From Amycolatopsis rubida (GTDB lineage: Bacteria > Actinomycetota > Actinomycetes > Mycobacteriales > Pseudonocardiaceae), in contig NZ_FOWC01000020.1 of assembly GCF_900115345.1 (NCBI RefSeq), positions 1 through 64,000 on the forward strand: a DNA stretch of 64,000 bases, given 5' to 3'. The notes beneath the pieces were generated by a model. The model was not told where the DNA came from. It did not search any database and saw nothing but the letters and a program-made list of their open reading frames with translations. This document shows, piece after piece, positions 40,321-49,434 of this stretch (positions are counted from its first letter, which is position 1; each line of letters begins with the position of its first letter). A program made the translations under genes and the position numbers.

Positions 40321-42899
40321 TGGCCAGAGGTTTCCAGGGCGCGGTGTTGCGCGGGTTCGGCGCGCGCGACCACGAGGCGACCGTGCTCGGCACCGAGGAA
40401 CTCGCGCCGCATTTCGTGCGGATCCGGTTCTCCTCGCCGACGTTGTTCGAGGACGTGACCGCCGAGCCGACCGCGTGGCTGCGGTTCTGGTTCCCGGACC
40501 CCGGCGGCGGACCGGCCGAGCACCAGCGCGCCTACACGCTGTCCGAGGCGGATCCGGCGGCCGGGACCTTCGCGGTCGACGTGGTGCTGCACGAACCGGC
40601 CGGACCGGCGTCGCAGTGGGCGCGCCGGGCCCGTCCGGGCACGACGGTCCCGGTGGTGTCGCTCGGTTCGACGCGGTTCGAGGTGCCCGCGGACCGGCCT
40701 GCCGGATACCTGCTGCTCGGCGACGCCGCGTCGATCCCCGCGGTCAACAGCATTCTCGCGGTGCTCCCGGCCGATCTGCCGGTGGAGCTGTACCTCGAAC
40801 AGCACACCGGCGACGACCTGCTGATCCCGCTGGGCGAGCACCCGATGCTGCGCGTGCACTGGGTGCCGCGCCGGGACGCCACGACGCTCGCGGACGCGAT
40901 CGAAGCACGCGACTGGTCGGACTGGCACGCCTGGCTCGCCACCGAATCGGGCACGCTGAAGCACGCGCGCACCAGGTTGCGGGAGGCGTTCGGGTTCCCG
41001 AAGGCGGAGGTGCACGGCCGGGCGTACTGGTACTACGGCCGCGCGATGGGCACCTTCCGGTCCGGAAAGGACGGAGACCAGCCGGAAACCGCGGTGCCGC
41101 AAGCAGAACCGGCCTCCGGGGAAGACCAGCCGACGGAAACTCCGCAACGGACTCCGATGCGCGGACGATGGCAGGCGCAGGCGGCCGGGCGGTTGCTGGC
41201 CCCGCTGCGCCGCACCCTGATCTTCGCCGGGATCGTGCAGGCCGTGGTCACGCTGCTGCGGCTCGCGCCGTTTGTGCTGCTGGCGGAGCTGGCGCGGCTG
41301 GTGCTCGCGCACGCCGCGCCGGAACGGCTGTGGACGGTCGGAATCCTGGCGGTCGTCTTGCTGGCAGCCGGCGCGCTGCTGGAATCGGCGGTGATGGGCT
41401 GGCTGCACGCGGTCGACGCCCGGTTCGCGCGGGAACTGCGGCAGCGGCTGCTCGGCAAGCTCGCGCGGCTGCCGCTCGGCTGGTTCTCCGCGCGCGGCTC
41501 CGGGGCGGTCGGCAAACTGGTACAGGGCGACACCCTGGCGCTGCACCAACTGGTGACGCACGCGGTCCCGGACGCGGTGGCCGCGGCCGTGGCACCGCTG
41601 GCTGTGCTCGGCTACCTGTTCTCGGTGGACTGGCGGCTCGCGCTGGTGCTGCTCGGCCCGATCCTCGTCTACGTCGTGACGACCGCGGTGATGCTGGTGC
41701 AGTCGGGCAGCAAGACCGGGCAGGCCCAGCGATGGGCCGAACGGATGGCCGGGGAAGCGGCGGGCTATCTGGAGGGCCAGCCGGTGGTCCGGGTGTTCGG
41801 CGGGGCGGCGGCCTCGGCGTTCCGCCGCAGGCTGGACGAGTACGTTTCCTTCCTCGGCGCCTGGCAGCGGCCGTTCGTCGGCAAGAAGACACTGCTGGAC
41901 TTCGCCACCCGGCCGGCCACCTTCCTGCTGCTGATCGCGGCGGTCGGCACCGCGCTGGTGCTGGGCGGGACCGATCCCTCGGCGCTCGTGCCGTTCCTGG
42001 TGCTGGGCACCACGTTCGGCGCGCGGCTGCTGGGCATCGGCTACGGACTCTCCGGCGTCCGCGACGGGGTGCTCGCCGCGCGCCGGATTCAGGTCGTGCT
42101 CGACGAACCGGAACTGGACGTGCGCGAGCTGCCCGCGGCCGCCGTTACCGCACCGGGTACGGTAGAGCTGGACCAGGTGGATTTCGCTTACCGCGCAGGG
42201 GTTCCGGTGCTGCGGGACGTGTCCCTGCGGCTGACGCCCGGCACGGTGACCGCGCTGGTCGGCCCGTCCGGTTCGGGCAAGTCGACGCTCGCCGCGCTCG
42301 TCGCGCGCTTTCACGACGTGACCGCGGGCGCGATCCGGGTCGACGGCCGGGACCTGCGCAGCCTCCCCTCGGACGAGCTGTACCGGCGGATCGGCTTCGT
42401 ACTGCAAGAAACCCAGCTCGTGCACGCTTCGGTCCGCGACAACATCGCGCTCGCGGTACCGGACGCGACCGGCGAACAGATCGAGGCGGCGGCCCGGGCC
42501 GCGCAGATCCACGACCGGATCACCCGGTTGCCGGAGGGATACCGCACCGTGCTCGGCCCCGGCGCCCCGTTGTCCGGCGGCGAAAGCCAGCGGCTCGCGA
42601 TCGCCCGCGCGCTGCTGGCCGATCCGCCGGTCCTGGTGCTGGACGAAGCGACCGCGTTCGCCGACCCGGAGTCGGAGTATCTCGTCCAGCGGGCGCTCGA
42701 TCGGCTCACCGCCGGGCGGACCGTGCTGGTCATCGCGCACCGGCTGTACACCGTTTCGGGCGCCGACCGCATCGTGGTGCTCGACCACGGCCGGATCGCG
42801 GAATCCGGGACGCACGAGGAGCTTCTGGCCGCCGATGGTCGTTACGCGCGGCTGTGGCGCGCGGGCGGCGCCGCGGTCGTGGCCGAGGCAGCTCGATGA
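40320..42899 (+). CDS. irtA: IrtA-like siderophore importer: SIP flavin domain fused to ABC exporter-type half-transporter
   Basis: A fusion of 859 residues. The N-terminal ~250 residues are a siderophore-interacting protein (SIP) domain with FAD-binding QRAYTLSEAD (about 69-78) and GYLLLGDAASIPAVNSI, ending AYWYYGRAMGTFRSGKDG. After a linker, residues ~290-590 form a six-helix transmembrane domain and ~600-850 a nucleotide-binding domain with Walker A GPSGSGKST (about 648-656), signature LSGGESQR and Walker B VLVLDEA. Mycobacterial IrtA has the same architecture and imports and reduces ferric mycobactins as a heterodimer with IrtB. The irtB homologue follows. Overlap with the TetR stop implies coupled translation. 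Confidence 0.88.
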   Translation: MARGFQGAVLRGFGARDHEATVLGTEELAPHFVRIRFSSPTLFEDVTAEPTAWLRFWFPDPGGGPAEHQRAYTLSEADPAAGTFAVDVVLHEPAGPASQWARRARPGTTVPVVSLGSTRFEVPADRPAGYLLLGDAASIPAVNSILAVLPADLPVELYLEQHTGDDLLIPLGEHPMLRVHWVPRRDATTLADAIEARDWSDWHAWLATESGTLKHARTRLREAFGFPKAEVHGRAYWYYGRAMGTFRSGKDGDQPETAVPQAEPASGEDQPTETPQRTPMRGRWQAQAAGRLLAPLRRTLIFAGIVQAVVTLLRLAPFVLLAELARLVLAHAAPERLWTVGILAVVLLAAGALLESAVMGWLHAVDARFARELRQRLLGKLARLPLGWFSARGSGAVGKLVQGDTLALHQLVTHAVPDAVAAAVAPLAVLGYLFSVDWRLALVLLGPILVYVVTTAVMLVQSGSKTGQAQRWAERMAGEAAGYLEGQPVVRVFGGAAASAFRRRLDEYVSFLGAWQRPFVGKKTLLDFATRPATFLLLIAAVGTALVLGGTDPSALVPFLVLGTTFGARLLGIGYGLSGVRDGVLAARRIQVVLDEPELDVRELPAAAVTAPGTVELDQVDFAYRAGVPVLRDVSLRLTPGTVTALVGPSGSGKSTLAALVARFHDVTAGAIRVDGRDLRSLPSDELYRRIGFVLQETQLVHASVRDNIALAVPDATGEQIEAAARAAQIHDRITRLPEGYRTVLGPGAPLSGGESQRLAIARALLADPPVLVLDEATAFADPESEYLVQRALDRLTAGRTVLVIAHRLYTVSGADRIVVLDHGRIAESGTHEELLAADGRYARLWRAGGAAVVAEAAR

Positions 42900-42939
42900 C
42901 TCGCCCGCCGCACGCAGGACTCGCACCGGAGGCCGCTCG

Positions 42940-44697
42940 ATGATCCGCACCCTGCTCCGCCTGATCCCCGCCGGCTCCCGCCCCGTCCTGCGCCGGTACG
43001 CCGTCCTGACCGTCGTCTCGGTTCTGCTGCGCGCCGCGGGTTCGGTGTTGCTCGTCCCGTTCGTCGCCGCCCTGTTCGGCTCCGATCCGGCGGACTCGGT
43101 GCCGTGGCTGGCGGCGCTCGCCGTCGCCACCGCGGCGGGGTGGGCGGTCGACGCGGCGGTCCACCGGCTCGGGTTCGACCTCGGGTTCGCCGTCCTGGAC
43201 GACGCCCAGCACCAGGTCGCCGACCGGCTCGCCCGGGTCCGGCTGGCCTGGTTCGGCCCGGACACCACCGCGACCGCGCGGCAGGCGATCGCCGCCACCG
43301 GCCCGGATCTGGTCGGGCTGATCGGTTACCTGGTGACGCCGCTGGCCGGCGCGGTCCTGCTGCCGATCGCGCTCGGGCTGGCGCTGCTGCCGATCGCCTG
43401 GCCGCTCGGCGCGGCCGCGCTGGCGGGCGTTCCGGTGCTGCTCGGGGCCTGGTGGGCGAGCGGCCGCATCGCGCGCCGGGCCGACCGCGCCGCCGAGGAA
43501 GCCAACACCGCCTTCGGGGAGCGGATCGTCGAGTTCGCGCGCACCCAGCAGGCGTTGCGCGCGGCCCGCCGGGCGGAACCAGCCCGCAGTCACGCGGGCG
43601 CGGCGCTCGCCGCGCAGCACAGCGCGACGCTGCGGGTGCTGCGGATGCAGGTCCCCGGGCAGATCTTGTTCAGCGTGGCCACGCAATGCGCGCTGATCCT
43701 GCTCGCCGGGGTGACTGTCCTGCTCGCCGCGCGCGGAGACCTGAGCGCGCCCGAGACGATCGCGCTGATCGTTGTCGTCGCGCGCTACCTCGAACCGTTC
43801 GCCGCGCTCGCCGACCTCGCTCCGGGGCTGGAGAACGCTGCGCTGACTCTAGGTCGGGTCAGGACCGTGCTCACCGCGCCGCTCGCCCGGTCCGGAGCGG
43901 CGGCGAAACCGGAATCGAGCGGCGGGGCCCGGGTGCGGCTGGCGTCGGCGGGCTTCCGCTATTCGCCGGAGGCCGAACCTGTGCTCGACGGGTTCGACCT
44001 GGTCCTCGAACCGGGCACGACGACCGCGATCGTCGGCCCGTCCGGTTCGGGCAAGAGCACCGTGCTCGCCCTGCTCGCCGGGCTGCGGGAGCCGACCGCC
44101 GGGCAGGTGCTGGCCGACGGCGCCGACCTCGCCGAACTGTCCGCGGAGGACCGCCGCGCGCTGGTCAGTTTCGTGTTCCAGCAGCCGTATCTGTTCGACG
44201 GCACAGTGCGGGAGAACATCCTGGCAGGCGACCCGGACGCGGACGAAGAGCGGCTCGCCGAGGCCATCGGACTGTCCCGAGTGGACGAACTGCTGGCCCG
44301 GCTGCCCGAGCGCGACCGCACTCCGGTCGGGGAAGCGGGCACCGCGCTTTCCGGGGGCGAACGGCAACGGGTCTCCATCGCCCGCGCCCTGCTCAAACCG
44401 GCGCCGCTGCTGCTGGTGGACGAAGCGACCAGCGCGCTCGACACCGAGAACGAGGCCGCGGTCGTCCGCGCGCTCAGCGCCGATCCGGTTCCGCGGACGC
44501 GAGTCATCGTGACGCACCGGGTCGCGGCGATGCGCTACGCCGACCGGGTCGTGTTCCTTGAGGACGGACGTATCGTGGAAGACGGCTCGGTGGACGAACT
44601 TCTCGCCAGGCGGGGCCGGTTCGCCCAGTTCTGGCAGCAGCAGCTCGACCGCACGCGCTGGCGTCTCGCCGCCGCGCCTTCCGCACCGCCGGAGTAG
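42940..44697 (+). CDS. irtB: IrtB-like ABC half-transporter
   Basis: A 585-residue half-transporter with a six-helix domain (about 15-310) and a nucleotide-binding domain with Walker A GPSGSGKS (about 366-373), Q-loop FQQPYLFDG, signature LSGGERQRVS and Walker B LLLVDEATSALD, then a conserved THR switch. It lacks the SIP domain, as IrtB does in mycobacteria, and would pair with the preceding IrtA to import iron-siderophore. GGAGG lies before ATG 42940, 40 bases after irtA. It is the last gene of the iron-box operon. A drug-export ABC pair is the alternative for IrtB alone, but the SIP fusion partner makes import far more likely. Confidence 0.88.
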   Translation: MIRTLLRLIPAGSRPVLRRYAVLTVVSVLLRAAGSVLLVPFVAALFGSDPADSVPWLAALAVATAAGWAVDAAVHRLGFDLGFAVLDDAQHQVADRLARVRLAWFGPDTTATARQAIAATGPDLVGLIGYLVTPLAGAVLLPIALGLALLPIAWPLGAAALAGVPVLLGAWWASGRIARRADRAAEEANTAFGERIVEFARTQQALRAARRAEPARSHAGAALAAQHSATLRVLRMQVPGQILFSVATQCALILLAGVTVLLAARGDLSAPETIALIVVVARYLEPFAALADLAPGLENAALTLGRVRTVLTAPLARSGAAAKPESSGGARVRLASAGFRYSPEAEPVLDGFDLVLEPGTTTAIVGPSGSGKSTVLALLAGLREPTAGQVLADGADLAELSAEDRRALVSFVFQQPYLFDGTVRENILAGDPDADEERLAEAIGLSRVDELLARLPERDRTPVGEAGTALSGGERQRVSIARALLKPAPLLLVDEATSALDTENEAAVVRALSADPVPRTRVIVTHRVAAMRYADRVVFLEDGRIVEDGSVDELLARRGRFAQFWQQQLDRTRWRLAAAPSAPPE

Positions 44698-44727
44698 CCG
44701 CCGGTGCGGGTGACGCTCTGGCGCGGC

Positions 44728-46200
44728 TTACCCGAGCCGGGCCGTGATCGCCGGACGCTCGGTCGGTCCGCTGTTCACATTCGTCCGGCGATGCCACTGC
44801 AAGCGGTCGTCGCCGAACTCGATGGTGACCGTGTCGTGGAACGGCGATTCCACGAAGTACCACTCCAGCACCAGTTCACCGGGAGAACGCCACTGCGCGG
44901 CGGCGAGGACCCGCGTCGATTCGGCCTGGTACGAGTGGTGCAGCTGCCAGGTGGTGACCCCAGTGTCCGACTCGACCCAAGTGGACAGTCCACAACGGAC
45001 CGAGTGGCGGCCGCGAGCGTCGTCCAGGGTCACGACTAACGCCTCGTCGTCCACAGTGAACGAGATCGCCGAGAGCCCGTCCTCATTGGACTCGCATTCG
45101 TATCGCTGGCCGTCCAGCGCAACGGAGGTCGGCGAAAGCTCCGGAGCGGTGTAAGTCAGGTCGGCGGCCAGTGCGGCATCGGCCACAGTGGACGGTGCGC
45201 CGTCGAACGCCGGGACCAGCAAGTCGTGCACCAGCCCGGACAGCAGCCGGTGCTTGCCGTGCGTGATGCTGCCGGTGGTGACGATCACCGCGTCGTGCCG
45301 GGGGAGTACGAAGACGTCCTGGCCGAACATCCCGGACGCCCGATAGCCGCCGTCGGCGTCGAGCCACAACTGATAGCCGTAGCCTTCCGGCCGCTCGCCG
45401 GAGTCGGCGGAGGACGGGACGAACTCGGTGCCGTTCCAGCTTCCGGCGTCGGCGTTCTGGACGTGCCAGGCAGTGGCTTCGCGCACCCACCCCTCGGGCA
45501 GGATTCGATCGCCCTGCCAGATTCCGTCGTGCAGGTGCAGCACGCCCCACTTCAAGAAGTCGATGCTGCGCAGGCTCAGGCCGTTCCCGCCGGAGCAGAT
45601 GCCTTCCGGGTCGGTGTCCCAGGTGTGCCCGGCGAAACCGAGCGGCTCGAACAACCGTGGCCGCAAGTAGTCGTAAACAGACTGGCCGGACGTCCGTTGC
45701 ACGATGGCGGACAGCAGGTGCGACGTCGCGCTGGAGTAGGTGAATGCCTTGCCCGGCGGCAGATCCACGGGAGTGCGCAGGTATTCCCGCACCCAGCTGC
45801 TCTTCAGCAGCCGCCAGGTTTTGCCGGACAGGCCCACGCGGTGGCCGGTCCGCATGGTCAGCAGGTCTTCGACGGTGATCGCGCGCAAGTGCTCCGACGC
45901 GTCGGGCGGCACGAGTTCCGGGAAGAACGAAACCAGGCGATCGTCCAGTCGCACCAAGCCTTCGTCGAGCGCGAAGCCGATCGCCGTGCCGACAAAGGAC
46001 TTCGTCGCCGAATGTGTCGTATGCGGACGGTCCGCGCGGTAGGGCCACCAGTAGTGCTCGAACGCCAGCTTGCCCGACCGGTAGACGAGCAGGCTGTCGA
46101 GCGAGATGCCGTCGGCGGTCAGCCGCTGCAGGAAGCCGCGCACGCGGTGGGCGTCGAGGCCCGCGTCGGACGGGGCGGCGGAGGGGAAAGCAGAGGTCAC
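44728..46200 (-). CDS. Beta-lactamase/DD-peptidase-fold serine hydrolase
   Basis: A 490-residue serine hydrolase of the class C beta-lactamase fold. The SxxK motif is Ser64-Ala-Thr-Lys67 (HSATKSF), the Tyr motif is Tyr155-Ser-Ser (FTYSSAT) in place of YxN, and a C-terminal HGK stands for the KTG/HxG triad. A ~120-residue beta-rich C-terminal domain is added. There is no signal peptide, so it acts in the cytosol. The GTG start at 46200 overlaps the stop of the ABC permease gene, placing it fifth in the glutamate-type transporter operon. That link suggests it cleaves a D-amino acid or amide-containing substrate brought in by the transporter. This is inferred only. Confidence 0.82.
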   Translation of the reverse strand: MTSAFPSAAPSDAGLDAHRVRGFLQRLTADGISLDSLLVYRSGKLAFEHYWWPYRADRPHTTHSATKSFVGTAIGFALDEGLVRLDDRLVSFFPELVPPDASEHLRAITVEDLLTMRTGHRVGLSGKTWRLLKSSWVREYLRTPVDLPPGKAFTYSSATSHLLSAIVQRTSGQSVYDYLRPRLFEPLGFAGHTWDTDPEGICSGGNGLSLRSIDFLKWGVLHLHDGIWQGDRILPEGWVREATAWHVQNADAGSWNGTEFVPSSADSGERPEGYGYQLWLDADGGYRASGMFGQDVFVLPRHDAVIVTTGSITHGKHRLLSGLVHDLLVPAFDGAPSTVADAALAADLTYTAPELSPTSVALDGQRYECESNEDGLSAISFTVDDEALVVTLDDARGRHSVRCGLSTWVESDTGVTTWQLHHSYQAESTRVLAAAQWRSPGELVLEWYFVESPFHDTVTIEFGDDRLQWHRRTNVNSGPTERPAITARLG

Positions 46201-47009
46201 GAAGGCTCCCGGACGAGTGTTTTCTTGCGGTTGGCGAGTCGTTCGGCGACCCGCGAGAGGGTGATGTTGACGACGATGTAGAGCAGCCCGGCCCCGACGT
46301 AGGCCTGGATGAAATCGCCGCTGAACTCGCCGAGCACCTTGCCGTTGTTCAGCAGTTCGGCGATGCCGACGACGTAGCCGAGGCTGGATTCCTTGATGAC
46401 CCGCACGGTCTGGCTGATCAGGGCGGGCGCGAGCGCGCGGGCCGCCTGCGGGAGCACGACGAACGTCATGACCTCCCAGTGCCGCAGGCCGATCGCATGC
46501 CCGGCTTCGCTCTGCCCCCGGCCCACCGCGAGGATCCCGGCCCGCACGATCTCGGCGAAGATCGCCCCGGCGTGCGCGACGATCGCCAGCACCAGCTGCC
46601 AGAAGATCGGCACCCGGACGCCGAGGAGCGGCAGCCCGAACATGAAGAAGAACAGGATCAGCAGCAGCGGCATCGCGCGGAAGAACTCGATCACCGCGGC
46701 CGACGGCCAGCTCAGCCACCGCTTCCGGCTCAACCGGCCCAGCGCGAGCAGCACCCCGATCGCGACCGACAGCACCGTGGACACGACGCCGACCAGCAGC
46801 GTCATCGCCAGGCCCTGCAAGAGGAATCGGAGCATCGCGCCGTCGGCGAGGATCGCCCAGCGGGCCGGGTCGAGCTGGCCGGAGGCGCCGAGCTTGACCA
46901 GCACGAGGGCCAGCAGCCCGAGCAGCACGATGCCGCAGAGGATCGAAACCGTGCGCAGCCGGGCCTTGGCTTTCGGGCCGAGCGCGTCGAAGAGGATGTC
47001 GTCGTTCAC
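46197..47009 (-). CDS. gluD: GluD-like amino acid ABC transporter permease
   Basis: A 270-residue HisM/GlnP-type permease with an extra N-terminal helix and about five further helices. The EAA loop is EAGHAIGLRHWEVMTFVVLP, the coupling site to the ATPase, and the first motif FFRAMPLLLILFFFMFGLPL is typical. Order and type (gluA, gluB, gluC, gluD) follow the corynebacterial glutamate uptake operon. GTG 47009 overlaps the gluC-like stop (GTGA), and its own stop overlaps the serine hydrolase start, so translation is coupled throughout. Substrate could be glutamate or a relative. Confidence 0.85.
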   Translation of the reverse strand: MNDDILFDALGPKAKARLRTVSILCGIVLLGLLALVLVKLGASGQLDPARWAILADGAMLRFLLQGLAMTLLVGVVSTVLSVAIGVLLALGRLSRKRWLSWPSAAVIEFFRAMPLLLILFFFMFGLPLLGVRVPIFWQLVLAIVAHAGAIFAEIVRAGILAVGRGQSEAGHAIGLRHWEVMTFVVLPQAARALAPALISQTVRVIKESSLGYVVGIAELLNNGKVLGEFSGDFIQAYVGAGLLYIVVNITLSRVAERLANRKKTLVREPS

Positions 47010-47644
47010 CGGAGCACCCGGACCTTTCGCTCGATGAGCCGCACGACCCCGCTGACCGCCAGGTTGATCACGAGATAGCCGCAGGCCGCGACGGCGAAGG
47101 CCAGGATCGGCTCGGCGGTCTCGAGGTTGAACGAGCGGGTTTCCAGGGTCAGTTCGTCCACTCCGACCGCCGCGCCGAGCGCCGACCCGAGTGCGACGTT
47201 GATCAGGATCGTGCCCAGCGGCTGTACCATCGCGCGGAATGCCTGCGGCAGCAGGACATCCAGCACGACCCGGTGGAACGGCAGCCCGATCGCCCTGGCC
47301 GCCTCGACCTGGCCGCGATCCACCGCACGGATGCCCGAGCGGATGGTTTCGCAGACATACGCGGCGAAGTAGACGCCCAGCGCGAGCACCAGACACCAGA
47401 ACAACGGAATCAACACGCCTGCGTCGGGCAGCCCGAAGATGATCAGCACGGCGATCAGCAGCAACGGCGAGTTGCGGACGAGATCGACATACAACCGGCC
47501 GGCGACCCGCAGCGGCCGGACCGGGCTGATCCGGCAGATCGCGACGAGGCAGCCGAGAACGAGCGCGAGCGGGAAGGCACACGCGGTGAGCAGCAAAGTG
47601 GTGGTGAAACCGCCGAGGATTTCCCCGGCGTGACCGGAAAGCAC
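47006..47644 (-). CDS. gluC: GluC-like amino acid ABC transporter permease
   Basis: A 212-residue HisM/GlnP-type permease with about five helices. It shows LYVDLVRNSPLLLIAVLIIF and the EAA loop EAARAIGLPFHRVVLDVLLP. The GTG start at 47644 is preceded by GGGAG. It lies 13 bases after the binding-protein gene and overlaps the gluD-like gene by four bases. It would form the other half of the channel. Confidence 0.85.
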   Translation of the reverse strand: MLSGHAGEILGGFTTTLLLTACAFPLALVLGCLVAICRISPVRPLRVAGRLYVDLVRNSPLLLIAVLIIFGLPDAGVLIPLFWCLVLALGVYFAAYVCETIRSGIRAVDRGQVEAARAIGLPFHRVVLDVLLPQAFRAMVQPLGTILINVALGSALGAAVGVDELTLETRSFNLETAEPILAFAVAACGYLVINLAVSGVVRLIERKVRVLR

Positions 47645-47657
47645 GGGTGGTCTCCCT

Positions 47658-48578
47658 TCAGGAGCCGGGGACAGAGCCGGGCTCGGGCGGCTCGGGAGCG
47701 GGACCGGACACGAGCGGGCCGACGGTCTGCTCCCACAGCCGCCGCCAGCTTCCGTCGGCGGCGATGCGGTGCAGGAAACCGACGACGATCTGCTTGAACG
47801 CCGGATCGTCCTTCGGCAGGCCGATCCCGAACGGGCTGCTGCCGTACGTCGCGGGCGTCATCCGCAGTCGCGCGTCGACTGCCGCTTTGCCGAGCAGGAT
47901 CGCGGTGTTCGCCGACCACGCTTGGACCCGGCCCTGCCGGACGGCGGCGGCGCACTGGCTCGATTCCTCGAACACCACCGCACGCGCCTGCGGGCACGCC
48001 TTCTGCAGCGCTTCCTGCGCCGCGCCCGGCTGTACCGCGACGTCTTTGCCAGACAGGTCGCGCACGGCGGTGACCTGCGGACCGTCTGCCGCGGTGACGA
48101 TGCCGGAGCGCGCGATGTAGTACGGCCCGGCGAAGGAGACGAGCCGCGCCCGGCTTTTGCTGATCGTGTAGGTACAGACGGCGACATCGACGGATTGGTT
48201 CTGCAGGATCGCCTCGCGCGTGTCGGCGCCGCCGGTGATGGTGTCCACCTCGGGCGTGCCGAGCAGGTACTTGGCCAGCAGCTGGGCGATCCCGATGTCG
48301 AATCCGGTGATCTTGCCGGTCGCCGGGTTCATCATGCCGAACCCCGGCGTGGTCACCGAACCGGATTGCCGCAGGACACCTTGGTCGCGGATCCGGCGCA
48401 GCGTGGGCGTTTCCGGCAAGTCGGTGCCGACCGGTCCGCGCGCGACGGCGTCGGCCTGGTCAAGCGTGGCGTACGCGGGATTGCCTGCCGTTCGAGTGGT
48501 TCCGCCGCCGCAGGACGCGAGAAGCGGGACCGTGCCGGCGGCGAGCAGCGCGGTCCGGCGGGAGAGGAGAGCGGACAT
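47658..48578 (-). CDS. gluB: GluB-like glutamate/amino-acid-binding lipoprotein
   Basis: A 306-residue lipoprotein with signal RRTALLAAGTVPLLASCGGG and lipidation Cys near residue 23. The mature region is a class II-type amino-acid-binding protein: GFDIGIAQLLAKYLLG, TREAILQNQSVDVAVCTYTI, SFAGPYYIA and GKDVAVQPGAAQEALQKACP. The segment DTREAILQNQSVD is typical of glutamate-binding proteins. It captures the substrate outside the membrane for GluCD. GGAGG lies five bases before ATG 48578, 14 bases after the ATPase stop. Confidence 0.87.
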   Translation of the reverse strand: MSALLSRRTALLAAGTVPLLASCGGGTTRTAGNPAYATLDQADAVARGPVGTDLPETPTLRRIRDQGVLRQSGSVTTPGFGMMNPATGKITGFDIGIAQLLAKYLLGTPEVDTITGGADTREAILQNQSVDVAVCTYTISKSRARLVSFAGPYYIARSGIVTAADGPQVTAVRDLSGKDVAVQPGAAQEALQKACPQARAVVFEESSQCAAAVRQGRVQAWSANTAILLGKAAVDARLRMTPATYGSSPFGIGLPKDDPAFKQIVVGFLHRIAADGSWRRLWEQTVGPLVSGPAPEPPEPGSVPGS

Positions 48579-48592
48579 GAGAGCCTCCAGGC

Positions 48593-49339
48593 TCAGTGGC
48601 TGAGCACACGGGCGAGGAAATCGCGCGCGCGTTCGGTCTGCGGCGAGCCGAAGAAGTCCTCCGGCGCGGCGGATTCGGCGATCCGGCCCTCAGCCATGAA
48701 CACGACGCGGTCGGCGGCCTTGCGGGCGAAGCCCATCTCGTGGGTCACCACGATCATGGTCATGCCTTCGGCGGCGAGCGCGGTCATCACGTCGAGCACC
48801 TCGTGGATCATCTCGGGGTCGAGCGCGCTGGTCGGTTCGTCGAACAGCAGCACGCGCGGCTCCATCGCCAGCGCGCGGGCGATCGCGACCCGCTGCTGCT
48901 GGCCGCCGGACAACTGCGCCGGGTACTTGTCGCCGTGCGCGCCGACGCCGACGCGCTCCAGCAGTTCCTCGGCCCGTTTCCGCGCGTCGGCGCGGCTGAG
49001 CCCGCGCACCCGGACCGGGCCGAGCATCACGTTGTCCCGCACGGTCTTGTGCGCGAAGAGGTTGAAGGACTGGAACACCATGCCGACGTCGGCACGCAGC
49101 CGGGCGAGGTCCGCGCCCTCGGCGGGCAGCGGGCGGCCCTCGATCTCGATCGAGCCCTCGTCCGCGGTCTCCAGCCGGTTGACGCAGCGGCACAGCGTCG
49201 ATTTCCCGGAGCCGGACGGTCCGATGACCACGACGACTTCGCCGCGCCGGACGTCGAGGTCGATCCCGGTCAGCACCCGGGCCGATCCGAACGACTTGCC
49301 GACGCCGCGCAGCCGTACCAGGGGCTGATCTGTGCTCAT
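48593..49339 (-). CDS. gluA: GluA-like amino acid ABC transporter ATPase
   Basis: A 248-residue polar-amino-acid ATPase. Walker A is GPSGSGKST (40-48), followed by Q-loop VGMVFQSFNLFAHKTVRDNV, signature LSGGQQQRVAIARALA, Walker B VLLFDEPTSALDPE and switch His VTHEMGFA. It is the first gene of the operon, diverging from the RpiR regulator by 95 bases. The promoter region carries a perfect 14-base palindrome, likely the RpiR operator. Confidence 0.88.
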   Translation of the reverse strand: MSTDQPLVRLRGVGKSFGSARVLTGIDLDVRRGEVVVVIGPSGSGKSTLCRCVNRLETADEGSIEIEGRPLPAEGADLARLRADVGMVFQSFNLFAHKTVRDNVMLGPVRVRGLSRADARKRAEELLERVGVGAHGDKYPAQLSGGQQQRVAIARALAMEPRVLLFDEPTSALDPEMIHEVLDVMTALAAEGMTMIVVTHEMGFARKAADRVVFMAEGRIAESAAPEDFFGSPQTERARDFLARVLSH

Positions 49340-49403
49340 GAGCGCTCCTCGTCGAGCCGGCGGGGTAGGGTTCGCTACACAACGGAGAACCCTCCGGCAG
49401 TTT

Positions 49404-49417
49404 GTAGTAGCTACTAC
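49404..49417. promoter_or_regulatory. Perfect palindrome GTAGTAGCTACTAC between gluA and rpiR
   Basis: GTAGTAG and CTACTAC abut without a spacer, giving a perfect 14-base dyad, with partial extension outward. It lies in the 95-base gap shared by the gluABCD operon and the RpiR gene, 18 bases before the latter's ATG. It is a natural candidate operator for the RpiR protein. Confidence 0.7.
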
Positions 49418-49434
49418 GTCTAGTCAAGGGTGTC

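Noticed and set aside
40002..43298. A frame of over 1000 codons on the minus strand opposite irtA
   Set aside because: It is Arg/Gly/Pro/Gln-rich shadow translation with no domain; the plus-strand irtA motifs are complete.
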